Shown piece by piece: positions 23,240 to 34,171 of a stretch of 64,000 nt of DNA. The notes beneath the pieces were generated by a model. It worked only from the letters and a program-made list of their open reading frames with translations. It was not told where the DNA came from and made no database searches. The stretch lies in NCBI GenBank assembly GCA_001051155.2, contig JYIP02000001.1:2728001-2792000 (forward strand). The letters are read 5' to 3'. The position numbers and the translations under genes were made by a program. Position 1 is the stretch's first letter; each line of letters opens with the position of its first letter. Source of the stretch: Chrysoporthe austroafricana. Taxonomy: Eukaryota > Ascomycota > Sordariomycetes > Diaporthales > Cryphonectriaceae.

Positions 23240-25234
23240 ATGGCGATTCGGCGACAAGAGCAAGGTAACACCGTCCTAGCCTGTGCTTCGAAGCCGAACC
23301 TTACCGTCGACACTGGAGTCTCCTCCAAATCTACGTTCGCCAATGGAGTTGCTCAAAGCGCACCGGTTGGCACTCGTCAGGAGAGGGGTATACCGCCGAT
23401 GTATCAGGCAGTCGATCGACACTGCGCGAAGGTCGCCGAGATGGTAGATTCGTCAACCTGGCGCAGCCAGAACCCCGGACCGCACATGCCCTCGGATACT
23501 ACCTACAAAAATGACGGCTACATTAAGAGTCCGCTTGCCATCAACGGTGGAGATTTGCCGTACACTCGCCGTTCCAAGGCGAATAGAGTCCCAGGGCGCA
23601 ATATCGCTGTTCAGGGTGTGCCAAGCCCCACCAGTAGTTGGACTTCTGCCGATCAAATTCACCTCGGTCTAAACAGCGAAGCTATCAAGATACTCGGAAT
23701 TCACCCATTCCTAGAGACCTCAGAGTCATCAAGCAATACTCTGATAATCTCTGCTGAAGTTCTCTCCGATTCGTGTCGCCCGCTAGAGGCCTCATTTGAG
23801 GACATACAGCCCACCTATGTCAACGAGAGGCAAAACGGATTCCGAAGCAACTCTGACGAAGATTTACGCGCTCTTGAGGAAGCGCGGCAGGAGATGTACC
23901 TCAGCGATTCCACTGAAGATTTGCAAAGCTCTTCACGATCGGCTAGCTCCTCGGACAAGACCCGCGAAGCTCTGAAGGCGAGGAAACAACGAATGGACGA
24001 TGACTCTCGGAAGCTTATGGAGCAAGATCAGGCTATCGAGTCCGTCAATGATACACTCCACTCTTCGAACCGTCGCAGCGAAGCTACGCCAGGCGAGAAA
24101 CAGCGCTTCAGAGGCTTGCTTGATCGTCTTCATCATCAGTATTCTGAGAACTCAGCAGAGGTTATGTCACTTGCCGATCCAGCTATCATCTCTTTCGTTC
24201 CCAAGAAAGTGGTTCAGGGCACTCCGACCAAGCGGAGCAAGCATGTTCGCTCAGACTCTGGATACGCGTCCCCATCAGCATCTTCTAGACCCAGCACTCG
24301 TGCACAATCGAGGCTCGACCGGGGCACATCCGATAGTGTTGACTCAGCACGCGTTTGCATCCAGCATGAGAATTATGGACCAAAGGACTCTGGATTCGAG
24401 ACTCCCTCGAAGAACTCGACGCTAAACCCAGCGGCCAGAGAATTCGCATCAACCACGGCTAGAGGCGACTCACTCAATAAAGCATGCGCTGCGACTCTGC
24501 CTCCCGTTCACAACAAGTCTTTCCTACCAGCCCAGCTATACCAGGGTACGATGGATTGTGTCTCGCCATCAAGACTTAGTCAGGGTTCTCAGCCCTCTGT
24601 GGGAACGTGGTTTCCTGCGCTGGCTAACCCGGATCCTATGAGCGGCTTTCCACCTATGCCACAAAGCCCTTGGCAACCGCCTCCAGGAATACTGCCTTAC
24701 GTTGACAGTTTTGCGGGAGCTTCACTTCCACCTCTGCCTGGATTAAGGCCAAATGGTCTTGCCCCTTGCTCGGGTATTGCTCCTGGACTTCCTCATGGCC
24801 TAGTTTCACCTCCTACGCTTTGCACCCCAGGGCTTGGCCCTGCATCGAGCCTGGTCACGACTGATTTCACAGGACCCTTCCATCAGCAGCTTTCCAATCT
24901 GCTAGCATCGTGCAACAATCCAGCCCATCAACCAGCGGGAACGGTCAATGCACAGCCTGTGTTAGGTGCTGGATCCACGGGCTTCCTTCCCCAGAATCCA
25001 GTCGCTTCGACGCTGTCAACAGCGCCTCAAATACCCTCTTCGGGAGCTGCCTTCATCCCTAAACATGTGCCCAAGCCCAAAGTTCCAAATACTACGGGTC
25101 AACAGAACTGGGAGCTCATGCACGAGCTCCGGAGAATGAACGAGCCTGGATATGCTCAGAAATGTAAGGAGAAGCAAAAGAAGCGATTCATGAAGCAGCT
25201 TGAGCGGAGTGGTGGCATGGCCGGCGAGGACTAG
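23240..25234 (+). CDS. Hypothetical, mostly disordered protein with conserved basic C-terminus
   Basis: A single open frame of 664 residues with normal fungal codon use. I do not recognise a catalytic domain. Residues 200-300 are charged and helical (DLRALEEARQEMYLSDSTED.., repeated STEDLQSS-type pieces). Residues 340-410 are Ser/Arg-rich with SDSGYASPSASSRPSTR, the kind of text seen at phosphorylation sites. Residues 440-620 are Pro/Gly-rich. The last 40 residues, NWELMHELRRMNEPGYAQ then KCKEKQKKRFMKQLE, form a basic helix that I recall as conserved in several otherwise disordered fungal proteins. The long pyrimidine-rich leader and an upstream open frame suggest translational or growth-linked control (inference). 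It may be an RNA- or cytoskeleton-associated scaffold; this is a guess from composition only. Confidence 0.75.
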   Translation: MAIRRQEQGNTVLACASKPNLTVDTGVSSKSTFANGVAQSAPVGTRQERGIPPMYQAVDRHCAKVAEMVDSSTWRSQNPGPHMPSDTTYKNDGYIKSPLAINGGDLPYTRRSKANRVPGRNIAVQGVPSPTSSWTSADQIHLGLNSEAIKILGIHPFLETSESSSNTLIISAEVLSDSCRPLEASFEDIQPTYVNERQNGFRSNSDEDLRALEEARQEMYLSDSTEDLQSSSRSASSSDKTREALKARKQRMDDDSRKLMEQDQAIESVNDTLHSSNRRSEATPGEKQRFRGLLDRLHHQYSENSAEVMSLADPAIISFVPKKVVQGTPTKRSKHVRSDSGYASPSASSRPSTRAQSRLDRGTSDSVDSARVCIQHENYGPKDSGFETPSKNSTLNPAAREFASTTARGDSLNKACAATLPPVHNKSFLPAQLYQGTMDCVSPSRLSQGSQPSVGTWFPALANPDPMSGFPPMPQSPWQPPPGILPYVDSFAGASLPPLPGLRPNGLAPCSGIAPGLPHGLVSPPTLCTPGLGPASSLVTTDFTGPFHQQLSNLLASCNNPAHQPAGTVNAQPVLGAGSTGFLPQNPVASTLSTAPQIPSSGAAFIPKHVPKPKVPNTTGQQNWELMHELRRMNEPGYAQKCKEKQKKRFMKQLERSGGMAGED

Positions 25235-26625
25235 GAGAAGAGCAAGTCTGCGAGCAACCAGGGCTGTGATAAGCCACAAGCGAACAGCGTGCCAAACGCT
25301 ACCAGCATTTCCGAAGAGGTGAAAAAAAAAAGGCACAGTTGCCAGTGAAATTTGCCCATAAATAGGCACTGAACACAATGAAGGTGGCCTGCCTTTGAGG
25401 ATGGCCATACAAGCGGTTTCACGGAACGGTGACTTTCAACTTCCAGCGGCATGCTGCCTTCTAGCATGAAGCTGAATATGCCCGCACATTTTGACGGATG
25501 GAAATGGAGGATTCAGGTCATTCATCGGGGGAACAATTTGTTCTATTCCCGCATTCTTATGATTTTTCTTTGTTTTCTTTTTTCTTTCTCAACGAGCAGT
25601 GGACGATGCTGAAGTATGGGCCAATGAGGATGACGGAACGAGGTTTTAGCATCTTCTGGAAACCACGAAAGGCAGTTCGACGATCAACAAACTCATGGGT
25701 GTTTCTGTTCTCCCTTTATTGTTAGAGTCAAATAGCAGCAATGCAAGATCTTTGAAGCATTGGTACGTTGGTTCTCGGTGGCTTGTGAACAATATAATTA
25801 TCCGTCAGATCTGTACCTACTGAAAGGCAGCGTATTGTGCATGTCATGCCCCACCTTAAATCTCAAGGGTGAATACTTTTTAGGTAGGGAACAATACTCC
25901 AAGCATTTCAACACATGATAAGAGATTCATCCACTGAAGTTATTTCGAGAAGGTGCCATTCCGTTAAAAATTCAGGAGAGGTCGTTGAGGTTGACTCTAC
26001 AACACATGTCTACTGGGGCAGAGCTCTTGGCATTCACCATCAAGCCGCCTCGACGTATCCACAAACTCGACAACTGAACGAACTCAAAGTAGTCAATCCA
26101 TCTACAAGAACAATCGCTTTGTCCGGGAATGCCGGAGTTATGTCTTATCATGGATTCGTAGTGAGCATGGACAGAAGAAGCAGGAAATAGACGAAGAACC
26201 CGACGTAGAAAACAACTGCCTCGTTCATTGGCCGTCTTTTTCGTATGTGTATGTACGAACCCGGTCTGTCCTGGAAATACGGCATTTAAAGTCCGATACC
26301 CCCTTCGTTCTGCAGATGATCCGACTTGCGTCAACATTCACTGACGACGCTAATGGCACTTGTGATTCTCGACGGACAAATACGTTCCGAATGGGGCATT
26401 AAGGCCGACGGACTTTATAACCATGGGGTTGACCTCAAGGTATCGTAGCCCAGACCGCGTGTCAACGATAGTATATGAGGAGTGACTCCCCATAAAACGC
26501 AATCGAGAGTCTGGATGTCCCATTTCATGATAGTCTTGTGCTGCAGTGTGCTCTGCCTTGAGGTTGATCCCAAGCTGTCATTAGTTTGTCCCATACTCTT
26601 ACTGCTCAACCACTAATCACTCACA
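25235..26625. other. Intergenic
   Basis: 3' region of the 664-residue gene followed by the promoter side of the reductase gene at 26626. The sequence just before 26626 (ATCACTCACAATG) is a normal fungal start context. No gene or repeat is seen. Confidence 0.55.
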
Positions 26626-27660
26626 ATGTCGCCTGAAACCCAAACCGCCCTCCTCATGACGGAGATTGGGAAGCCCCTCATCAAGTCCACCATCCCCATT
26701 GAGGAACCTGAAGAAGGGCGTGTCCGGGTCAAGGTGGCAGCGACTGGCCTCGTCCCAGCGGACTATAAGTTGCGCGACGACGGACTGATGGGCCTCACTG
26801 AAAACCTGCCTGTCATCCTCGGCTGCGATATATCAGGCCGGGTCGTTTCCGGGTCTGCCGCCCTTCCTACCGGCGCCCGTGTGGCGTTCCAGCCGTACTT
26901 CAACACCAAGCTGTCTGGTGGTCTCCAAGAATTCGCGGTTGCACATCCAGACTTTGTTATCCGTGTCCCAAGCCAAATCTCGGATGAACAGGCCGCCAAC
27001 CTAGGGTGCAATCCCTTCACAGCTGCCATGGCGCTGTTTGATCCGGTCTTTGGCTTTGGTATCCCTCTTCCTGACACCCCGGAGTCGAAGAGTTTCGATT
27101 ACGCATCAACCAAAATCGTTGTCATTGGTGGGACAGCCATTGCCAGGTATACCGTCCAGCAGGCCCACCTCGTCGGGATCGGGAGCATCGTCGCCATCGC
27201 GTCGCCTCAGACCAACACTGAGCTGACATCCTACGGCGCCACACATGTTATCGACCGCCACCTCGCCCAAGAACAGATCGCCTCCCAGGTCCGGTCAGTT
27301 GTCGGCGAGGACCTCAAGTTCGTTTATGATACATATACCTCAGACGATCCAGCTCTTGCCCGGTCCTTTTTCTATAAGCCCGGTGGAATTCTTGCCATGG
27401 CCTCACCCTCGGGCCCGCGTGATCAGGCGGCCTTGACTGCGAAGGGAATCATCGTGAAGGGTTTCCGTGCTTGGTTGGAGGGCCAGCCAGAGCTGGGCAA
27501 AGCTTGGCTTGCGGTCTTCAATACGTGGCTGGCCGAGGGGAAGATTATCATTCCCCCTTTCACAACGATACCCTTCGAGGCCGATGCTGTGAACAATGCC
27601 TTGGATGACATCAAGAAGGCTGCGAGTGGTGTGAAGTACGTCGTCAAGATTGCGTCGTAA
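26626..27660 (+). CDS. Medium-chain reductase (zinc-free MDR, enoyl-reductase/quinone-reductase-like)
   Basis: A single exon of 344 residues with the two-domain MDR fold: a GroES-like N-terminal half (residues 25-130, VKVAATGLVPADYKLRD, LGCDISGRVV) and a Rossmann NADP(H)-binding half starting KIVVIGGTAIARYTVQQAHL near 160. The cysteine/histidine ligands of zinc alcohol dehydrogenases are absent, which fits the fungal group that contains stand-alone trans-enoyl reductases of polyketide clusters (LovC-like, ToxD) and many uncharacterised oxidoreductases. No partner reducing PKS is in the window, so a link to the NR-PKS 28 kb away is not supported. Substrate unknown. The start is the first ATG in frame and has an ACAATG context. 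Confidence 0.87.
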   Translation: MSPETQTALLMTEIGKPLIKSTIPIEEPEEGRVRVKVAATGLVPADYKLRDDGLMGLTENLPVILGCDISGRVVSGSAALPTGARVAFQPYFNTKLSGGLQEFAVAHPDFVIRVPSQISDEQAANLGCNPFTAAMALFDPVFGFGIPLPDTPESKSFDYASTKIVVIGGTAIARYTVQQAHLVGIGSIVAIASPQTNTELTSYGATHVIDRHLAQEQIASQVRSVVGEDLKFVYDTYTSDDPALARSFFYKPGGILAMASPSGPRDQAALTAKGIIVKGFRAWLEGQPELGKAWLAVFNTWLAEGKIIIPPFTTIPFEADAVNNALDDIKKAASGVKYVVKIAS

Positions 27661-30346
27661 GAGGGGTGTCCCAGCTGGGAGTTATCGGTTTTTGTCGTCG
27701 AGCCGGTTGAGAGAAAGGAAAGAGGGAAGGGCATGAAGTGTGTCTGTGGGGTGGGCATCACGCTTTATATGTGTGTGAAGACATGTATGTCGGACGACCA
27801 TCAACATCAAGGCTGGTCTAGATGCGTTGCGATTGCTCATCAAGCTACTGTTTTTGGTTAGGAGGTGCAAAGCTCTAGTGACCCGATCTCTGAAGCAGAC
27901 AAGATCGAGGTATCTTATTTAAGTGAGATCAATCGCTCTGCACGAGTAAGGGGCCAATAAGGGCAGTAGAATGTGAATCATTAAGCATGTATATCCGTTA
28001 GCTACTTCTTCATTCCCAGACAGCATGAACAGGCGATATATCATGAATGATCGTAGACTTCGGGATGTTTTTTTTTGCCCCATGAAACAACATATCTCAA
28101 CTAATTGCTAGTCACTCTCGATTCTTGACATCGGGGATGAAGAAGAATTGTCGGTGCCGAGTCCTGACCTCGGAGGATTGATCGACAGTCTTATGGCATC
28201 GAGGTCAATCTCAGAGGTGCTCTGACGTCGTGTAATCACACCTACAACAATGAGGAGGTATTGCACGATCATCCTCTTGTGGGCCAATACGGTGCTGTCT
28301 CCTTCGGTGTCCGTGAGATTTTATGGTAGGACGATTCAGGGAGAGCCGACCGTCGTTCGTCCGGTAGGTACTGACAATCGATCCTTGTTCGAGCCTTGTC
28401 GTCGTTTCAGATTTCAACGGCGTCGAATCTAGAAGGCTGGATTATTCGGCGGACTCAGCTAGCCTTGCAGGGAACTGACATTACGGTGCACAAGTGTTGA
28501 GCCTCGTGTCAAGCCGGCCTATCTCGGTCACGGCAGGACTGGCTTGAATTTGGGCGAAATGACCAAACTAACAGAAATTATATTATTTGAAAAAGCCAGA
28601 CCGAATTCGGAAATTGTCTCAAGGCTGTCGGCCTGACTTCAAGTCGTCCCCAATGGCATCAAAGTCAAGATAGCTTTGAACCGATTGTGTGACCTTTGCA
28701 GTCACGCTCTATCTCGAAGGCGGAGTCAATAACAAGAACTGAAGTACTTTCATACAAAGATATGTAAGCAGCGTTTTCCAGAGTTAAGAAATGCGTTAGA
28801 GCAATGATAGTCCGCGGAGATTGTCCAGAGATCTTCTTTCGGTGTCCCCCAATGTCAACGCCGAGCCGTGTGCTGCGCCAGCGAAGGTCTGCTTTCTTGG
28901 GCACAGGAGATGTCTGATAGCGGAACCCCACTATAGATCTCGCTGCGTGCTTTAGTAGAAACCAACTAGAGATTGATCTTGCTCGAGTACTTGGGAAAAT
29001 TCCGGACTCTCATGACTGTTCTCTAGATGCCGTGCATACACTGCGGTAGACCTGGACTTATGACGGAGTGAATTTGAATTTAGCAAGGCTAGGTAGCCTA
29101 CATCTCCGCTGAACATTGCGTATCAGGGAGAATAAGCCTTGAGCCATGTCGATGAAGAAGACGAGTAGAGCTTCGTTTCCATAGCTACGTGTAGTGATTC
29201 ACTATTGTGGCTTCTAGGAAACCAAGGATGCAAACATGGAGAGCCACCCCCCCCCCCCAAAGAAAAGATACTCGCACCTAATAAGGCTGATTTCTGAAGT
29301 TCGGCTCTCAGCAGATAGCGATGAAAACAATGACGCCTATGCATTAAGCCCAAGGACCCAAGTAGGACCATGAACATTGCCAGCAACTACCGAGGGCAAA
29401 CGTGACTGGAGAGCACGACGGTCGCAAGAAGATTCTGTGCACTAGGGGCCCGGAAGAACAAATTTGATGAGTCCTCGGACGTCCGGGGCCTAGAAAATCC
29501 CACCGACGGACTTGAAGCCCTGATAGAAAGAATTTTTGAACTGCTGATCTTTATGCAGCTGACATAAAACATTCTGGCAGACTTGAAGGTTACTAGGGTG
29601 GAGATTACAGACAGCTATAAGTTCATACAAATTCCCTTCAATCACCATGCGCCGACAAAAAAGATACGGAACCAATTCAAAAGTTTCCGCGTGACAATAT
29701 GCAGTCTCTGTTCCTTGAAAGCTTCTTGCAATATATTTTATTCAACAAAATCTAGGTCTTTCAAATTGTTACAACTCTGAGTTGTCTTTTCATCTCGGCA
29801 GCATTGAGCGTAAATTCATTGACATAAATAGATCCGTATACGTGCCTTGGGCTCCATATAGATGGCGGTATCTCCATTGAGAACACAAACCAGCTTATAA
29901 CATTTGAGACCAGACAAACCCGATATAGAACATCAAGACCAGGTATGAATGCGATCCCACGAATCTTCAAACCCAGAGGTTGCTCATAAATGGGATGTGC
30001 TAGCTGCTCTACGGACCCGGAATACTAAAGCCCGTGCCTACCTCACACTCTACAGGAGTACAGAGAGTCTTCTCCCTGGGACACACTACCTAGATATTGC
30101 ATGAACACGAGTGGTTGATTCGATTACCATAATGATTTCGTACATGAAGGAAGAAGGGGGAGCCGACCGTCATCGCTATCGGCAGTTGCTGATCATCAAT
30201 CTCAAACATAGATACCCCAGCTCATGACTCTGACGACACAAAATTCTCCGACTGGCAGCGCATTCGTTGCCGTATGACAGAAAGAAAAGATGACGTGATA
30301 GTATGCATCCTTCGGGCCGCAATACCTCGCCTGAAAAATAGGGTCG

Positions 30347-30690
30347 TCACATCTGGAATAGTCCATCGCCTCCTCCGGCCTCGGCGTGAGCTTGGTGCGC
30401 TGCTGTGACTCGCGAACACCGCTCGTCATCGCCGAAGCTCTTAACTATCTCACTCATCGTCCTTAACAGTTGCACTGCATCAGTAAATGGCGCGCCTAAA
30501 GTATTACCGGCAGCGGCAAGCTCGCGTTTCCTGGCTCACAAGTCTGGCGAAAGCAGCTCCCCGTGCCCCTTGTCGTACCAAAGACCTAAATTAAGAATTC
30601 GAGCAACAACTTCTCGTACGCAGAGGTCTTGAATTGAAAGTTGTGTCTGAACACTCGCTAGGGATATTCTGCCGGTGTTGTGACACGTCT
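30347..30690 (-). pseudogene. Degraded coding fragment, one in-frame TGA
   Basis: The minus frame running from about 30690 to the TGA at 30349..30347 gives about 110 codons of protein-like text: VREVVARILNLGLWYDKGHG, then ELLSPDL, TGA at 30538..30536, then APFTDAVQLLRTMSEIVKSF and GDDERCSRVTAAHQ. The TGA sits where CGA (Arg) would fit, before ARKRELAAAG. The style resembles the C-terminal helical region of Zn2Cys6 regulators, but I cannot name a family. No start is visible and upstream pieces are in other frames, so this is probably a relic. Confidence 0.35.
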
Positions 30691-31684
30691 GTCATTACAG
30701 ATAAAGATTTCTAGGTAGATTCTAGAAAGGATCTAGCGAGTAACTTCGGAGACTGGGCAAGACACGCCTTGTGATCGCGGCTGGGTTTGTTCCTGGGCCG
30801 GTGAAACGAATTCCAAGTCTAGACCAAGCTCGTTCGTCATTGTCGTGGCCAGACTTCCAAGGCACCAGTGTATGGTTTCTTGATTGTGGACTGGGCTCCC
30901 AAGCTCGAGTGGTTCCCGAAGCGGCCAATGCAAGGCCCATACTAGACGAGAGACTAAACAGAGCGACTAATGCTAGTGCGTCCTCTTGCATTAGTGGTCG
31001 ACGGTGAGCGTCTTGAAGTCATATCCGCACTGGCGGTTGCTGTGTATATTCCTGTTGATCCTAATTACTATCTTAGACCGATTGGTCTGACAAGCGCGAA
31101 GATCCCTGGCTTACCGTCGTCAAAGCGGCACTCGGTAACTGTTCGGATACGTGGAACGCTGCTGCTGGCTAGCCAACTTCGTTGAAGATGGCGACCTTCC
31201 ATATTTCTATGGTCCTTCGGCCGTCCTTGTGTGACCATACTCGAAATCGCAGCCAGTTCATGATACGAAGATCATCAAATAGCTTTGCGCTTGCTACACA
31301 CCCGAGACTACTAATTCAATTTCATTCATGTCAAAGTAATTTCAATGCTGTCTTAACTATGCTGGAGGTTGTTACTAGACCTGATTACATTCTTTCTTTT
31401 GTCTCCAAAATTTGGGCTTAGAAGCCTGCCACATTTCAGACGACGCTTAGGTGAGGGGTTTATAGCTACGCTGGTGTCACATATCTGACCTGAAACATTC
31501 TGGATGTTTCTGAAGGGTGCTGGAAGCCTTCCAGCCAGGGCAGCTCCTGTACTTTCTGTGAGGAGGCTTGGTCACCATGTTCGTTTCCACTTTTCAAGAA
31601 CTGGCAGGTTGGGGCTTTGGATGCTTTGTGTTGTCATTCAAACCATATGACAGACTCAACTCATACACACTCTCTCCATTCATC

Positions 31685-31745
31685 TGCCTTTCTTTCTTTG
31701 TAAAAGGAAGAAAGGAAGGGAGGAAAGAAAGAAAGAGGGAGAAAT
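31685..31745. repeat. Pyrimidine/purine tract able to pair with itself
   Basis: CTTTCTTTCTTT is followed within a few bases by GGAAGAAAGGAAGGGAGG and AAAGAAAGAAAG. The two arms are roughly complementary and could fold as a hairpin. It lies in non-coding DNA, and no function can be claimed. Confidence 0.5.
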
Positions 31746-32069
31746 CGACAACTTCTAGAGGTAGGCTATTGGTAAATTCTACCAGTTTAGGTATATCTCC
31801 TCGAAGACACCTCATCTCAATATCAATGGGTTTAAAGCAACACGAACCGAGAAGTATACCTCAGCTCTGACTTCACTGACAAACCAAGCTTCCTAGCACA
31901 TAACGAAGCAAACCGGGCATTTTGTGTGAGTGCGTCCGTTCTTACTGAGATTACTATCAGAAAACCCACTATCGTTGCGGGCTGACAGCTCAATGCCTCG
32001 CTGGAACGTACAACGAGCTGATATTGAATCTAGACTTACGTTGTAGGTTCTGGGAGACCAATTTCGCTC

Positions 32070-32086
32070 AAAAAAAAAAAAAAAAA
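32070..32086. repeat. A17 homopolymer
   Basis: A run of 17 A on the + strand in a gene-free stretch. It might be the tail of a retroposed copy, but no element or flanking duplication was recognised next to it. Confidence 0.85.
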
Positions 32087-34171
32087 GGATCCTGCAACGA
32101 GGGACGAAGTCGAGTTGGCATGCATCATTCTAATAGGTAATCTCGTTTGATTTAGCAGATTCCGTGAAACATGACTTTCTACTTACAGTAACTTTGAGAA
32201 CGATGAGAAAACGTTCTTTACTTATTGCGGTAATAATTAAGGTGAACACTATACTATGGTAGTATGAACCGCTAAGTAAGGGGCGCGTATGCCCACTACG
32301 GAGGCGTGGCAATAGTCGGTCCCCGAAATAACGGGCTGATCCGCAACGAGTCGGCGCCGGTCCATGGGTAATCGAGTGCCGAGCCTTGCAGGAACCAAGC
32401 CCTTCACCTTTTCATGATCGGAGCAACACGCGCCGCCCTGTTGGAATAATAACATCCAGTCAGGCTATTAGTCCCTGCTTTCGACGGCCTGGGCTCGTAG
32501 TATCCGTATACGTCTTCGGCCGAGTCCTGATACACTACTTCCCCGTCGATTTGAGTACTTGTCTTACCCTTCGATGGCACAACATGGAAGCTGACGGTGC
32601 TTGTACCTGTGCAATGTGTTGAGCTAGATGAAATTCTGACCTGGCGAGCAGTTTTGCTGACGCTTCACTGTTGAAATACCGGGAAGCGGCTCATCACACG
32701 CCGAGTATGGGTCTACGCAAGTATCCTCTTTCAGGTTGTCACACTTTCTTTACGGTGATTTATCGGGTTGAGCTAGACAAGGCCCAATTAGCACTAAATG
32801 ATGGCTTGCGGTAATATCTTGTTAGCTGCGCTTGGTAAACGTTCCGATTTCCTAACCCGAGGCAAGGGGAGTCACATGGATCAGCGAACCCACATTCACT
32901 AACGTATCGCATCGGAATGCCCACAGTGTCGAGGAAAAGCCCCGCTGAGGCTCAAATCCATGTCCTTATGGGTATTAATTGAGTGATCTATACACACGCC
33001 GTGGACCCAAGCCAGCACCAAGCCTGGTAATGACTCTGACTGGGGGCCTGCCGTCATCGAAGGCTGTGCGACTGACCCGAGATATACTACTGCCTTACCA
33101 TCCGAAGATCCCTCGTATAATAACTCGTACGCTCAAGTCTTCGCTACTATAGATCAAAACGCAGTTTTTGACCTGCGTACCGGTGGGGTCGGCCTCCGAT
33201 TCCATTGCGCCATGCTGGTTGCACAGGGTCGCCAAACCAAGCTGCCGGCGTCAACGTTTTAACTGAAAGCAGAAAGGGCTTCTAGCTCCAAAACCGAAAT
33301 CCGACCACTTAGTGGTGTACAACGGTGATAAATTCCAAGTGGTAGCTCGGCGTTGATGGTTGTTAGCTCCCGCGGGAAACCTACATAGTCACGAGTGTAC
33401 TCCCTTCGGGTCATGACCAAATCCGGAGTTGTTGTCCACTTTCCCACGCTACCCTTTGGGAACCCCTAACCATTGCGCCTATGATTTAGTGTCTTGTTGC
33501 TAAAAGTGCCTTCGGCTCCTACACACGCTAATATCACACGCCCTGGTCCATGTTTTCAGTGAGTGGACATGTCAGTTGTTACTAGTGTCCCCTGAATATA
33601 TCGGATGGTCATCTGAGTCCCGAGTTTCTCTTCTCAGCTCGGCTAGCATGGAGGCATACTCTAGGTGCTATCTGATTGTGTATGGCTCTTTGGCTTGTCG
33701 ATCACAGATATCGTCTCGAAAACGACACATGCTATGCGCGCGGATCTCCTACTTGTTCCCGGTTTGAAATCGTCTCGAGTATTACCTCATCCTCGTCTCC
33801 TCATAGTCTCACTCCTGAACATGGTACCATGATAATGGCTCGCTAACTAAATACAGTTTAATATTTGTGGCCTCCCAACTTAAACTTGAGTGAATATGCC
33901 CTTCCTCTTTCCAAACATCTCTACGTGTCCATCATCTTCCAATCAATTGATGCTAAATTTGGTTCTTGAACTCTTCATTGATACCCATCTGCACGCTTCC
34001 TACTGATCACTGTCCTTGCCTTCTCTTCCCATATTACACCACACTGATCACAACATCCACCACTGTCTTGAGCCGTGACGGCGCATTTGCCCCTCCTCGT
34101 CGTCAACACTTACGCAGCCTCCTACTCTTTGCCCATCCGATTGTCTCACTGTCTGGATAAGTCGTACCACC

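Larger units (their letters stand above)
27661..34171. other. 6.5-kb gene-poor gap
   Basis: No intact gene was found. It has higher AT content in places, a C10 run near 29245, a purine/pyrimidine stretch near 31685-31745 that could fold on itself (CTTTCTTTCTTT facing GAAAGAAAGAAAG), and an A17 run at 32070..32086. A degraded coding fragment lies at 30347..30690. Two nearby frames on the minus strand (30733..30933 and about 31090-31180) may be earlier parts of the same dead gene. The right end is the promoter of the regulator at 34172. Confidence 0.45.

Noticed and set aside
26626..27660. Reductase as partner enoyl reductase of a reducing PKS
   Set aside because: No reducing PKS or hybrid enzyme is in the window, and the NR-PKS present does not need an enoyl reductase.
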